DNA of 60,124 bases, from positions 1 to 60,124 of IMG/VR virus record IMGVR_UViG_3300045993_000895; one strand, 5' to 3'. The notes beneath the pieces were generated by a model. The model made no database searches, had not been told where the DNA came from, and saw nothing but the letters and a program-made list of their open reading frames with translations. The stretch comes from a virus. Position numbers and translations under genes: made by a program. Below are positions 49,764 to 57,688 of the stretch, piece after piece; position 1 is the first letter of the stretch; each line of letters opens with the position of its first letter.

Positions 49764-49935
49764 TGGTCTTATCTTTCTTGGGTGTTATCCATGCTGACTC
49801 TGCGGACTTTGCTGATTCTCGTGCAACCCTTCCTGGGAGAATTGGCGTTTTGCCATAATTTTTGACGAGTCCGATTCTTCCCAGCCTCGGGGTAGACAGA
49901 GTCAGCAGACTCTGCAGAGTCTGCGGGTGTTTCAC
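49723..49935 (-). CDS. Possible 70-residue ORF after primase
   Basis: An ORF that starts with a GTGA overlap at the primase stop and runs across the AT-richer control region into the next gene. It reads through the palindromes at 49897-49924 as LQSLLTL-type sequence, so coding may be fortuitous. It contains VARESAKSAESAW. No family is recognised. I judge it less likely real than not. Confidence 0.3.
   Translation of the reverse strand: MKHPQTLQSLLTLSTPRLGRIGLVKNYGKTPILPGRVARESAKSAESAWITPKKDKTNVASQNSFRSAIG
49797..49924. repeat. GACTCTGC palindrome cluster after primase gene
   Basis: GCAGACTCTGCAGAGTCTGC (49905-49924) is a perfect 20-base palindrome. It overlaps CAGAGTC-AGCA-GACTCTG (49897-49914). 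Copies GACTCTGC and GACTTTGC recur at 49797-49804 and 49805-49812. Iteron-like sites beside a primase gene could be an origin or a control element. No T run follows, so it is not an ordinary terminator. Confidence 0.6.
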
Positions 49936-52526
49936 TTACTTGATGTACTCCTAACGGCCCACACCGCGAACCCCATTCTGTTGGTTCTCATGCTCAGGAA
50001 CTCGCCACCCAAAACACGATCTCTGAAGTGTTTAAGCCTATTTCCAACGACTCTGATCGTCGGAGTCTTGCCGCCGCAGAGGTTCTCAAGTGCGTCTTTG
50101 AGGACGCTCAGTTCGTGCGGAGCTCCCTCGACGCGCCGAAGGGCGTCGCGGACCGTCAGACCATCGCCAAAGACGTCGAGCTGCTTCCAGCCGGCGATCA
50201 GCTGGTCAAGAAGTTCGGACTCCGTGTCGGCCGCGCTGGCCAACTCCTCTCGGGTTAACCCTGGGTCGGGCTGACCGGCCCAGACGATCGCGTGACGGAT
50301 GAGGCGTGACCAGCCGCTAAATGAGCCCCAGTCCTTGAGATTCTGGTCAGGACGACCGGCGGCGCAGTACGCGCGCAAGGCGGTGAGCGCGGCGCGCACG
50401 AGGCGGGGACGGTTCTCGCGTGCCCAGGCGAGCACGTCGGGGTGCCGGAAGCCGCTCCGCTCCTCCGGCCGCTCGAGCTCGGTCGCCAGGCGGACATGGA
50501 GGGTGCGCCGGGTGGTGTCGCCGTCGAGCTGGACGTTGTTGCCGGTGGCGAGCCAGATCGTGGAGATCGGGATCTTGGGAACCTCGTTGGTGCCCAGCAT
50601 TCGGTCCTGCACGACCTCGGAGGTGAGGACGTTGTTCAGGATTTGGTTCCCGAGCTTCCCCTCAACGTTGTCGATCAGCACGAGAGGATCACCGGCGAGA
50701 GCGATGGACATGACGCGCTTGGCCATCTCGGGCTCGTCGTTCGTGTTGCTCATCCGCGCCATCGGGCGACCACAGAAGATCGTCGAGACGATGTCGGCGA
50801 GGAGCGACTTGCCGGCGCCGCGGCTGTTGGCGTCGATGAGCGTCAGAACGGCAGGGCCGGCGAAGGCGTGGCGAGCGAAGGGGGTCAGCATCACGGCGAG
50901 CCAGGCAGACCGATGCTCGGGCTTCTCGAATGGGAAGTCGCAGACGACCTCGAGCAGCTCCTCCACGGCTGCTTTCGCGGCGTCGATGGTGGGATGCTCG
51001 GGCACGGCCGGGAAGTCGGCGTTGGGCTCGTAGATCAACTCGGTCGCCGCGTCGTATCCGGCCCGATCGAGCACGCTGCCATCCGGGCGGAGGACGGGAG
51101 ATTCGACGACGCCGGCGATCGGCCGAACCGAGAGCCACGTGCCGCGTGCGTGGATGGCGCTCGGAGCCCACTCCGGCGGGTGCGCCGGCATCCAGGCGTG
51201 CTCGCCTTTCGACCACTTCTTCCAGACCGCCACCGCAGTCAGGCGCTCGCGCAGCACCGGGATGGCCAGAGCCTTGATCCGCGGCGTGGCAGGCGGCCGA
51301 TTGAGCCCAGTCGGATCTGACTTGTCCGGAGAGCGGATGACCTGCACGAGGAGGTTCGCTCGCTGATAGACGTTCTGGTCCCTCGCGAGCGCCTCGACCG
51401 CCTGGTCATTCACCAAGTGTTCCTTGGTCGTGATCTTGATCTCGGGGAGGTCGTCGGTTGGCTGGCCGGGCTCGCCCGGGTTCAGTTGGAGGATCTCGGC
51501 GCCGGGCCCCTCGTCGTCGTCATCTGCTCCAGGCTCGCGCGGCAGCTCGGCGGGCCCCGACAGGACTGCCGCGGCGAAGGCCTCCGGCCCCACTTCTAGC
51601 CGCCAGTCGGCGGGGTCCTTGTGCGGCGCCGGGGTGGTGAGCCGCAACACGATGGCGCCCGCCGCGCGGAGCTTGCCGGCGAGCCGGGAGAAGGCGGTCT
51701 GGGACTGGCTACCCTTTTTGCCCGGCGCCGGAGCGGGATCATTCTGCGGGCAGAGGACGACCTCGCGACCCTTCGCGTTGCCGAGGAAGGCCGCCAGCCG
51801 CTTGAGTTGGTCGCAACCTGGCGCGCCGACGACTGCCACGCCGGCGAGCTGCAGCGCCAGGGTGTCGGCGATGCCCTCGGCCAAGTAGACGCGCGGGTCG
51901 GTACGGGCTCGCCCGACGTCGCCCATCGCGACACCGTCGCGCGGGTATGTGACGCCGGCCAGGCTCCGCTTCGCGTCCTTGCCCGGCACTCCGGCGACCA
52001 CGGAGCGCAACTGCAGGGAGACGATCGCTCCTTGGGTATCGAAGAGCGGCAGCGCGAGCCTGTATCCATCCCGGGCCCGATGGCAGAGCCACTTGGAGGA
52101 CGAGGCGCCGGTGTTGAACCGCACCGGCGCCCCCGCGAGCCCGCGAGACACAAGGTAGGCCTCTCCGGCGACATCGCGGGTCGACAGCTCGCGCCAGAGT
52201 GCTGCGGCATCGGGGGCGTCGCGTGGCGGTCCGGGCGGGCGCAGCGGGACAACGTTCGCGTTGCAGATCTGCTCGAGCTCCCGCAGCGCACCAGGGACGT
52301 CGAGCCGCCGCACGTGCATGATCAGGTCGACGACAGAGCCGCCAGCACAGCAGCGGTGGCAGTTCCAGACCGCTCCACCGTCGTTGTCGGACACCGACGC
52401 CGAGTCGCCTGCCTCCGAGCAGCGGGCCGGGCAGGCGAACCGTCGCGCCCGGGAGGAGGCGAGCCCTTCGGACTTGGCGAACTCGATCAGCCGCTCGGCG
52501 GACCAGTTGCGCTTTAGATCGCTCAT
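49932..52526 (-). CDS. Bifunctional primase-helicase
   Basis: 864 residues from ATG at 52526. The N-terminus (about 10-60) is a CHC2-type zinc finger (FACPARCSE, then WNCHRCCAGGSVVDLIMHVR). A TOPRIM-like part follows (VYLAEGIADTLALQL, VVLCPQNDPAPAPG). The C-terminal half is a P-loop helicase: ANSRGAGKSLLADIV near residue 570, VLIDNVEGKLG as Walker B, and IWLATGNNVQLDGDTTRRTL as sensor and arginine finger. It is the main replication enzyme, unwinding DNA and laying primers. It overlaps the upstream nuclease gene as ATGA. Confidence 0.85.
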   Translation of the reverse strand: MSDLKRNWSAERLIEFAKSEGLASSRARRFACPARCSEAGDSASVSDNDGGAVWNCHRCCAGGSVVDLIMHVRRLDVPGALRELEQICNANVVPLRPPGPPRDAPDAAALWRELSTRDVAGEAYLVSRGLAGAPVRFNTGASSSKWLCHRARDGYRLALPLFDTQGAIVSLQLRSVVAGVPGKDAKRSLAGVTYPRDGVAMGDVGRARTDPRVYLAEGIADTLALQLAGVAVVGAPGCDQLKRLAAFLGNAKGREVVLCPQNDPAPAPGKKGSQSQTAFSRLAGKLRAAGAIVLRLTTPAPHKDPADWRLEVGPEAFAAAVLSGPAELPREPGADDDDEGPGAEILQLNPGEPGQPTDDLPEIKITTKEHLVNDQAVEALARDQNVYQRANLLVQVIRSPDKSDPTGLNRPPATPRIKALAIPVLRERLTAVAVWKKWSKGEHAWMPAHPPEWAPSAIHARGTWLSVRPIAGVVESPVLRPDGSVLDRAGYDAATELIYEPNADFPAVPEHPTIDAAKAAVEELLEVVCDFPFEKPEHRSAWLAVMLTPFARHAFAGPAVLTLIDANSRGAGKSLLADIVSTIFCGRPMARMSNTNDEPEMAKRVMSIALAGDPLVLIDNVEGKLGNQILNNVLTSEVVQDRMLGTNEVPKIPISTIWLATGNNVQLDGDTTRRTLHVRLATELERPEERSGFRHPDVLAWARENRPRLVRAALTALRAYCAAGRPDQNLKDWGSFSGWSRLIRHAIVWAGQPDPGLTREELASAADTESELLDQLIAGWKQLDVFGDGLTVRDALRRVEGAPHELSVLKDALENLCGGKTPTIRVVGNRLKHFRDRVLGGEFLSMRTNRMGFAVWAVRSTSSK

Positions 52527-52975
52527 CGGGCGCACCTGGCCTCCTCTGCGCCGGGCGGCACCTTGGCCCGCTCGAGCAGCCGCACGGCATCGGCCACGCT
52601 GCGCGCGACGCCAGCGACCCCACCCATCCGGTTGATCATGGCGAGGAACGACCGCTGTTCCTTGCTCGGCTGCCCGCTGCCGGTCTTCGCCTCGATCTCG
52701 AGTCGGCGGCCGAACGGCAGGACGATGCCGCTGATGTCCGCCGAGCCTTTGAGGCCGAATCTCAGGACGCGCGCCGGGTTGTGGAGCGGCCGCGCGGCTC
52801 CGACGCTGTTGCGCCAGATCCTGGCGTCGGGGAGCGCGCCGAGGGCAAGCAGGATGTCGTGCACGAGCTCGCTGTGGGCGTCTGAGTTGGAGCCTGAGCG
52901 GGAGTCGTTGCCGACGACGCCAAAGTCGCCGCTCACGCTCGATGTAGCGCCGCTCAAGCCAGAATTGCCGGTCAC
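52523..52975 (-). CDS. VRR-NUC domain nuclease
   Basis: 150 residues from GTG at 52975, set by a GTGA overlap with the helicase stop. KGSADISGIVLPFGRRLEIE followed by AKTGSGQPSKEQRSF is the VRR-NUC pattern: G-x-x-D, then E-x-K, then Q. It is a small Holliday-junction or flap nuclease of the kind phages carry with helicases. The Ser-rich N-terminus (1-40) is probably disordered. Confidence 0.8.
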   Translation of the reverse strand: MTGNSGLSGATSSVSGDFGVVGNDSRSGSNSDAHSELVHDILLALGALPDARIWRNSVGAARPLHNPARVLRFGLKGSADISGIVLPFGRRLEIEAKTGSGQPSKEQRSFLAMINRMGGVAGVARSVADAVRLLERAKVPPGAEEARCAR

Positions 52976-54354
52976 GCGAGCCTCATGGCCGGCCAGGTGC
53001 CGAACTTCGCGTGGTAGCGGTGCGCCGCCCAGGACGGCTTGTAGCCCTTCTCCTTGGCGATCTTGAGCTGCACCTCCAGGTAGCTGTTCTTGGCCGAGTC
53101 CGGCAGTTCGAGCTGGCCGCGCATCTCCTCGAGCGGGATCGCGCGGACCTGCGAGGTGATCTCCTGCGGCAGCTCGCGCGGCATGACCGGCTCGGGGTCC
53201 CTGTGGGGACAACTCGGGCACGCGGTGCCCGAGTAGAGAGCGAAGCAGTCCGGGCAGGTCCGCAGCGTGCCCAGCTTGGGAGGCATGGGCCGGTCGCCGT
53301 TCAGCGAGTAGTCGCGGTCGAGGTCGGGCGCGCCGTGCGTCAGGATGCAGCCCGAGTGGTCGTGGATGCGGGCTAGGTACTTCCCCGACGCCGGGCGAAG
53401 GACCCGGCCGACCATCTGCAGGTAGAGCCCCACCGACAGGGTTGGCCGGGCGAGGACGCAGACCTCCACGCTCGGACAGTCCCACCCCTCCGTGAGCACG
53501 TTGCAGTTGGAGACGACCGTCGTCTCTCCGCTCGCGAGCCGCGCGAGGATCGACGCGCGGTCGGCCTGGTGCATCTCGCCATCGACGTGCTCGGCGGCGA
53601 CGCCGGCCGCGCGGAACCGCTCGACCAGGTGCTGCGAGTGGGCGATCGAGACCGCGAAGACGACGGTACGCTTGCCCTGCGCGTGCGCCACCCACTGCTC
53701 GACGATGTTGCCGGCGAGCTTGGAGCCGTCCATAATCAGAGCGAGCGCCTGCTCGTTGTAGTCGGCGCCGGTCTTGCGGACCTGGGCCAGCTCCGGCGTG
53801 TCGTAGGCGAACCCGGTGTAGCCGACGAGGTGGCCCTGCTCGATCAGCTCGCGCGGGCGCGCGGCGACGACCACCTCCTGGAAGAGCTCGCCGAGGCCCC
53901 GGCCATCGCCCCGCCATGGAGTTGCAGAAAGTCCGATCACCGGTACCTGCGGGTATTCCCCGAGGATTCGCTCGTAAGTATTGGCGCGGGCGTGGTGCGC
54001 CTCATCGACGATGACGAGCGTCGCGCGGGGCTTCTCACGCCTAACGAGAGTCTGCACCGAGGCGACCTGCACGGGCAGTCCGGGCATGGCTCTCGGGTGC
54101 CCAGCGGCGATGACTCCATGGTCGATGCCGATCGAGTCGAGGCGCGCGCTGCACTGGTCAATGAGCTCGCGACGGTGGGCCAGGAACAGGACCGCGCCGC
54201 CCTTCGCGCGCGCTCCCTCGATCATCCATCCGGCCACAGAGGTTTTTCCGGAGCCGGTTGGCGCGACGAGGAGCTGCCGCTTCACGCCGCAGCGGATGCC
54301 TGCGCGCAGCCGGTCGAGCGCCTCCGTCTGATAGGCCCGCGGTGTCTGGCTCAT
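52972..54354 (-). CDS. SF2 DNA helicase
   Basis: 460 residues with all motifs in order: VAPTGSGKTSVAGWMI (Walker A), VIVDEAHHARANTYE (DEAH), IGLSATPWRGDGRG, then STTVVSNCNVLTEGWD-like TTVVSNCNVLTEGWDCPSVE and LQMVGRVLRPASG (motif VI). A four-Cys zinc finger (CPDCFALYSGTACPSCP) follows near residue 375. The RAD25-like family is used for strand unwinding or branch migration. It overlaps both neighbours by four bases. Confidence 0.9.
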   Translation of the reverse strand: MSQTPRAYQTEALDRLRAGIRCGVKRQLLVAPTGSGKTSVAGWMIEGARAKGGAVLFLAHRRELIDQCSARLDSIGIDHGVIAAGHPRAMPGLPVQVASVQTLVRREKPRATLVIVDEAHHARANTYERILGEYPQVPVIGLSATPWRGDGRGLGELFQEVVVAARPRELIEQGHLVGYTGFAYDTPELAQVRKTGADYNEQALALIMDGSKLAGNIVEQWVAHAQGKRTVVFAVSIAHSQHLVERFRAAGVAAEHVDGEMHQADRASILARLASGETTVVSNCNVLTEGWDCPSVEVCVLARPTLSVGLYLQMVGRVLRPASGKYLARIHDHSGCILTHGAPDLDRDYSLNGDRPMPPKLGTLRTCPDCFALYSGTACPSCPHRDPEPVMPRELPQEITSQVRAIPLEEMRGQLELPDSAKNSYLEVQLKIAKEKGYKPSWAAHRYHAKFGTWPAMRLA

Positions 54355-55067
54355 CGAGCCGCTCCTTCCTGCATGGGCCAGCCCCGCGAGACGGTGGCCT
54401 TCTCGTCCTTGCGGCGCAGGAAGAGCTCGAGCGACTCGGTCTGTTCGCCGCGCCAGCCGGCCTGCATCCGGTGCAGTTCGTCGGGCGAGAGCCGGCCGAT
54501 CTGCTCGTTGCGCTCGCAGAGCACCCAGGCGATCCGGGCGGCGGCGAGCGCGTCGAAGGCGGCGTCGTGGGCTCCGTCGAGCTTGACGCCGTGGTGCTCA
54601 CAGGCGGCGCCGAGGTTCCGCCGGCCCTTCCGGTAGGGATCGATCTTCCGGTCGATGACGAGCGGGTCGACGACGGGACCGATCGGCAGGAAGAGCGCGC
54701 CGTGGCGCTCTGCCTCGCAGCGAAGGATCGTCAGGTCGAATGGCGCGTTGAAGGCGACGATCGGGGCGCCTGTCGCCCAGACGTCGGCGATGCGGCGGAT
54801 GATCTCCGGGATCACCTCGGCTGGTTTGCGGCCCTCCGCGCGGGCGCGGGCCGTCGTGATCCCGTGCACCGCGCTCGCGGCCGCTGGGATCTCGACGCCG
54901 GGGTCGAGGAGCCACGTGTGGCGCACCGTGGGCTCGCCCCCGGAAACGAGGACGACCGCCGCCGAGACGATGCGGTCGGAGCGGACATCGACGCCGGTTG
55001 TCTCCGTATCAAAGGAGGCATAGCGGCGACGCCACCAGCGGGGCTCGTTGGCGATGCGGGGGCTCAT
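54351..55067 (-). CDS. DEDDh 3'-5' exonuclease, DnaQ-like
   Basis: 238 residues with ASFDTETTGVDVRSDRI (Exo I, D and E), PIVAFNAPFDLTIL (Exo II, Asp) and DGAHDAAFDALAAARIA (Exo III, H-x4-D). It is proofreading-type exonuclease or processing enzyme for the replication cassette. Overlaps are ATGA on both sides. Confidence 0.9.
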   Translation of the reverse strand: MSPRIANEPRWWRRRYASFDTETTGVDVRSDRIVSAAVVLVSGGEPTVRHTWLLDPGVEIPAAASAVHGITTARARAEGRKPAEVIPEIIRRIADVWATGAPIVAFNAPFDLTILRCEAERHGALFLPIGPVVDPLVIDRKIDPYRKGRRNLGAACEHHGVKLDGAHDAAFDALAAARIAWVLCERNEQIGRLSPDELHRMQAGWRGEQTESLELFLRRKDEKATVSRGWPMQEGAAR

Positions 55068-55273
55068 CGGGGCAAGCTCCGGACTTCCGCGAACTCGGGC
55101 ACGCCGCGGATGGGAATGATGAGCACGCGACCGCCGAACACCTGGTCGACGACCACAAGCGCTCCGGTCTCATCGGGGCGCGATGGCTCGCGCTGCCTGC
55201 CGACGAATGTGGCCGTGTAGACGCCGTCCTTGGCGCGCCGGATGGCGGGGAAGGGGAAGCCGGTGTCGCTCAT
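55064..55273 (-). CDS. Small replication-cassette protein
   Basis: 69 residues from ATG at 55273, defined by four-base overlaps on both sides. Beta-rich (GVYTATFVGRQ, ALVVVDQVFGGRVLIIPIRG). It resembles short phage accessory proteins that follow zinc-finger genes, but no family is recognised. Confidence 0.55.
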   Translation of the reverse strand: MSDTGFPFPAIRRAKDGVYTATFVGRQREPSRPDETGALVVVDQVFGGRVLIIPIRGVPEFAEVRSLPR

Positions 55274-55590
55274 GCAGCACCCCGCGCTCGCCGCGCCCGC
55301 ATCCGTGCCGCATCCGCCGCGAGATCCCGACTGCGCCGCTGGTCCCGCTCTCGTTGGCACTGCACGCAGTAGGTCCGCCCACTGGGCATCCGTCTGCGGG
55401 TGTGCCCCGGCTGGCACTTGGCGGGCTGCCGTGCGGCGTAGCCGCGCACTCCGAACCAGGGGTCCGAGGGGCGCGAGTCGCGAGCGAGGTAGTCGGCGAC
55501 GAACCAGGCCCGGACCGCCCCGTGCTCGATCAGGTCTACAGCGAGAGGGTCCTCGAAGAGCCGCAGGAGGCGGGCACCGAGCGAGATCAT
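55270..55590 (-). CDS. Zinc-finger protein
   Basis: 106 residues from ATG at 55590, preferred over GTG at 55596 because GAGG lies upstream and the ATG overlaps the methyltransferase-like stop as ATGA. The C-terminal half has CQPGHTRRRMPSGRTYCVQC, a C-x3-H ... C-x2-C zinc-binding pattern with basic residues following. Probably nucleic-acid binding. Confidence 0.6.
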   Translation of the reverse strand: MISLGARLLRLFEDPLAVDLIEHGAVRAWFVADYLARDSRPSDPWFGVRGYAARQPAKCQPGHTRRRMPSGRTYCVQCQRERDQRRSRDLAADAARMRARRARGAA

Positions 55591-56168
55591 TTCCACCTCA
55601 GAGGAGGGAGGAGTTGCCCGAGGCCGGCGAACCCGCGGCGCCAGACGAAGAGGGCGTAATCCGCCGAGTCGCTGCCGCCGCCAATGAAGCTCGGCCGCTG
55701 CGCGATCGGCTGGAGCGCCCAGAGCGGGTGCTCTTCGTAGAGAGCGACCCGCGAGGCCGAGGAGAGGAACGACGACCGGAGCAGGAGCGCGACGTGACCG
55801 CCAGGCCGGGTCAGGGCGAGCGAGTGCCGGACGACGCGCTCCGCGATGGCGAAGTCGGGATTCCCGATCACCGCGTCGAACTCGCCGGTCACGTCGAACA
55901 AGTCGACCGCTCGCACCTCTCCAGGCCCGGTGCAGGCCGGGAGGAGGTCGACGCCGAGGAGCGAGGCACCGGGCCAGGTCACCTGAGCCGCGCTGAGGAA
56001 GGCTCCTCCTCCGCAGCCCGGCTCGAGGATCCGCCGAGGCCGCAGACCGAGGAGGTTGAGGGTGCAGCAGATGCCGGTTGCGAGCGGAGCTGGGGTGTAG
56101 AAGGCACCGCGCTCGCGCCGCCCCACTTCGCCGTCGAGCGGCTGGGTGAACAGGGGCTCGGTCAGCAC
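55587..56168 (-). CDS. Adenine-methyltransferase-like protein
   Basis: 193 residues from GTG at 56168. GAFYTPAPLATGICCTLNLL then ILEPGCGGGAFLSAAQV is the N-6 methyltransferase motif X-I region; DAVIGNPDFAIAERVVR is the [DN]PP[YF]-like motif IV, here NPDF in place of NPPF. Substitution of the second Pro may alter activity. The C-terminal target-recognition domain is short. It overlaps the next gene by four bases and the upstream stop by seven. Confidence 0.75.
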   Translation of the reverse strand: MLTEPLFTQPLDGEVGRRERGAFYTPAPLATGICCTLNLLGLRPRRILEPGCGGGAFLSAAQVTWPGASLLGVDLLPACTGPGEVRAVDLFDVTGEFDAVIGNPDFAIAERVVRHSLALTRPGGHVALLLRSSFLSSASRVALYEEHPLWALQPIAQRPSFIGGGSDSADYALFVWRRGFAGLGQLLPPLRWK

Positions 56169-56368
56169 GCGAGCCTCGAGATCTGCTCGGCGAAGGCGCG
56201 CAGCGCGGCCGCGACGTCCGGCGGCGCCGCGCGAGCCTGGCGTTCGGCGATGTCGGCGACCTCGCCCAGGAGCGCGCGCCGGGTCGCGGACTCGGAGGGC
56301 GGGGCGCGCCGGCACTCGGAGTGCGGGCCGGAGAAGTAGTCGGCGCCGCAGAGCGGGCAGGTGATCAC
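56162..56368 (-). CDS. Small zinc-binding protein
   Basis: 68 residues from GTG at 56368 (GTGA overlap with the upstream stop). MITCPLCGADYFSGPHSECR is a C-x2-C ... H-x3-C metal-binding motif, then a helix (AAALRAFAEQISRL). No family is recognised. Part of the chain of very small overlapping genes. Confidence 0.6.
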   Translation of the reverse strand: MITCPLCGADYFSGPHSECRRAPPSESATRRALLGEVADIAERQARAAPPDVAAALRAFAEQISRLAC

Positions 56369-56508
56369 GGCCAGAGCTCCCGGACGTCGCCGACGACCCG
56401 CTCGCCGCGCGCTCGCCGCTCGAGCCAGCCGCGGGCGGCCCAGCCCACCGAGAGGCCGAGCGCGAGCACGGGCAGGAACTGGGCGAACTCGATGAGGGAG
56501 GGGCTCAC
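56365..56508 (-). CDS. Small membrane protein, 47 residues
   Basis: Starts at GTG with a GTGA overlap. The sequence has one hydrophobic segment (FLPVLALGLSVGWAARGWL), then a basic helix (ERRARGERVV). A single-span inner-membrane protein is likely. It is below the usual ORF-size cutoff and supported by the coupled overlaps on both sides. Confidence 0.5.
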   Translation of the reverse strand: MSPSLIEFAQFLPVLALGLSVGWAARGWLERRARGERVVGDVRELWP

Positions 56509-56555
56509 GCGCGGCCTCCCAGCCGGCGCCGGAGTCCTGCGAGCAGGCGGCTCAC
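56505..56555 (-). CDS. Possible 16-residue peptide
   Basis: MSRLLAGLRRRLGGRA, with GTGA overlaps at both ends, fills the gap between the 30- and 47-residue ORFs. Very short and basic. It may be only a translational link, or the gap may be untranslated. Confidence 0.3.
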   Translation of the reverse strand: MSRLLAGLRRRLGGRA

Positions 56556-56644
56556 GCCCGCCCCCAGCGTTTCGGATCCCAGCAGTGCGGACAGGAGACG
56601 TCGAAGACGCGGAGCACGTACCAGTGGAAGAGGTGCAAGATCAT
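56552..56644 (-). CDS. Small CPHCW protein, 30 residues
   Basis: MILHLFHWYVLRVFDVSCPH, then CWDPKRWGRA. The CPHC motif with a following WDPKRWGR recurs in my memory of small phage ORFs. ATG and stop overlap both neighbours by four bases. It could bind metal or nucleic acid. Confidence 0.45.
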   Translation of the reverse strand: MILHLFHWYVLRVFDVSCPHCWDPKRWGRA

Positions 56645-56730
56645 GGCTGGTCCTCGTCGATGAGGGCGGCGGCGACGGCGAGCGCCGCGACGACGATTGC
56701 GAGGAGGGCGAAGGAGTCGAGGGATGTCAC
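56641..56730 (-). CDS. Small membrane protein, 29 residues
   Basis: GTG start with a GTGA overlap. TSLDSFALLAIVVAALAVAA is hydrophobic and ends LIDEDQP. A single-span peptide. Its start is within a longer frame whose extra upstream part would overlap the next gene wrongly, so the short form is chosen. Confidence 0.45.
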   Translation of the reverse strand: MTSLDSFALLAIVVAALAVAAALIDEDQP

Positions 56731-57116
56731 GCAGCCTCCCGGACGGCGAGGCCGACGGTCGCGACGAGCTTGAAGGCGGACCAGGGGATCGCGACCTTGC
56801 CGCCGCGGCGCTTGCGCTTCAGGCGGAGGACATCGGCGAGAAGGACCCGCCACAGTTCGCGGGTATCGGAGCAGAGCACGTCGATCGACTTCGTGGTCCC
56901 CTGGCTCTGGGTGAGGAACTCGAGCGAGCGATCCAGGTCGGCGCCGGACATCACGACTTCCTCGACGTCGAACTCGGCCATGCTGCGACGTGAGCCGACC
57001 GTCCTGTCGCGGATGACCAGGGTCGTCTGGAACTTGATGCCCCCGGTGTCGTCGCCGCGCGAGCGTTTCCAGTCTGCGACCGCATCCTCGACGAGGAGCT
57101 TCAGATCCCAGGTCAT
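56727..57116 (-). CDS. Unknown 129-residue early protein
   Basis: Start ATG at 57116 with ATGA overlap. It is a mixed alpha/beta sequence with KFQTTLVIRDRTVGSRRSMA and LRLKRKRRGGKVAIPW near the end. Not recognised. Position between the 191-residue protein and the small-gene chain suggests a DNA-metabolism accessory. Confidence 0.55.
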   Translation of the reverse strand: MTWDLKLLVEDAVADWKRSRGDDTGGIKFQTTLVIRDRTVGSRRSMAEFDVEEVVMSGADLDRSLEFLTQSQGTTKSIDVLCSDTRELWRVLLADVLRLKRKRRGGKVAIPWSAFKLVATVGLAVREAA

Positions 57117-57688
57117 GCCGCCTCCCGGACCGCTTCTGTGGCGACTCGTAGTTCGACGCCTGCAGCGGCGAGTTCGTCCCAGCTCACCCAGAGGAGCCGG
57201 TTGCCGTCGTAAACCCTGCGGAGGTGAGCCTGGAGCCAAGCGTCATCTCGGCGCCGAGCCTCGACGAACTCGAACAGCTCGCGGGTGCGGACCACGCCGG
57301 CTGCCAGCAGGCGCGACTTGTCGCTGCTCAGGTAGGAGTGGATCGTCAGCGCGGGGTAGAGGAAGCCATCCCGGATCGCCGCCCAGCGCTTCTCCCACTC
57401 GGTCGTGGCGCCGGTCATCCGGCTGTAGCGGATGGTGAAGGTGCGCCAGCACTTCCCATCGGTCCACTGGACGCGGCTCGCGATCCCACGCATGCAGCGG
57501 TCAGATCGGAGCAACTGCCAGGCGTCGATACCAGCGAGCACGTCGAGGTCGCGAGCGATGCCCGCGTCGGCAGTCGACTCGACGGCCTGCATCTCTCCGC
57601 CGCGAACGAGAGGCGCGATCGCGGGCCAGACGATGGACTCAAAAAGCCGAGCGCTCTCGCTCAGGTCGGTGGCCACCTCATGCCGCAT
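57113..57688 (-). CDS. Conserved-looking unknown early protein, 191 residues
   Basis: Start ATG at 57688, 11 bases inside the methyltransferase end. Patterns include ARDLDVLAGIDAWQ, GIASRVQW, WRTFTIRYSR, EKRWAAIRDGFLYPALTIHS and VVRTRELFEFV, which look conserved by composition and regular Trp/Arg spacing. The D-x-D with GID could be a restriction-enzyme-like core, but this is guesswork and no family is named. Confidence 0.55.
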   Translation of the reverse strand: MRHEVATDLSESARLFESIVWPAIAPLVRGGEMQAVESTADAGIARDLDVLAGIDAWQLLRSDRCMRGIASRVQWTDGKCWRTFTIRYSRMTGATTEWEKRWAAIRDGFLYPALTIHSYLSSDKSRLLAAGVVRTRELFEFVEARRRDDAWLQAHLRRVYDGNRLLWVSWDELAAAGVELRVATEAVREAA

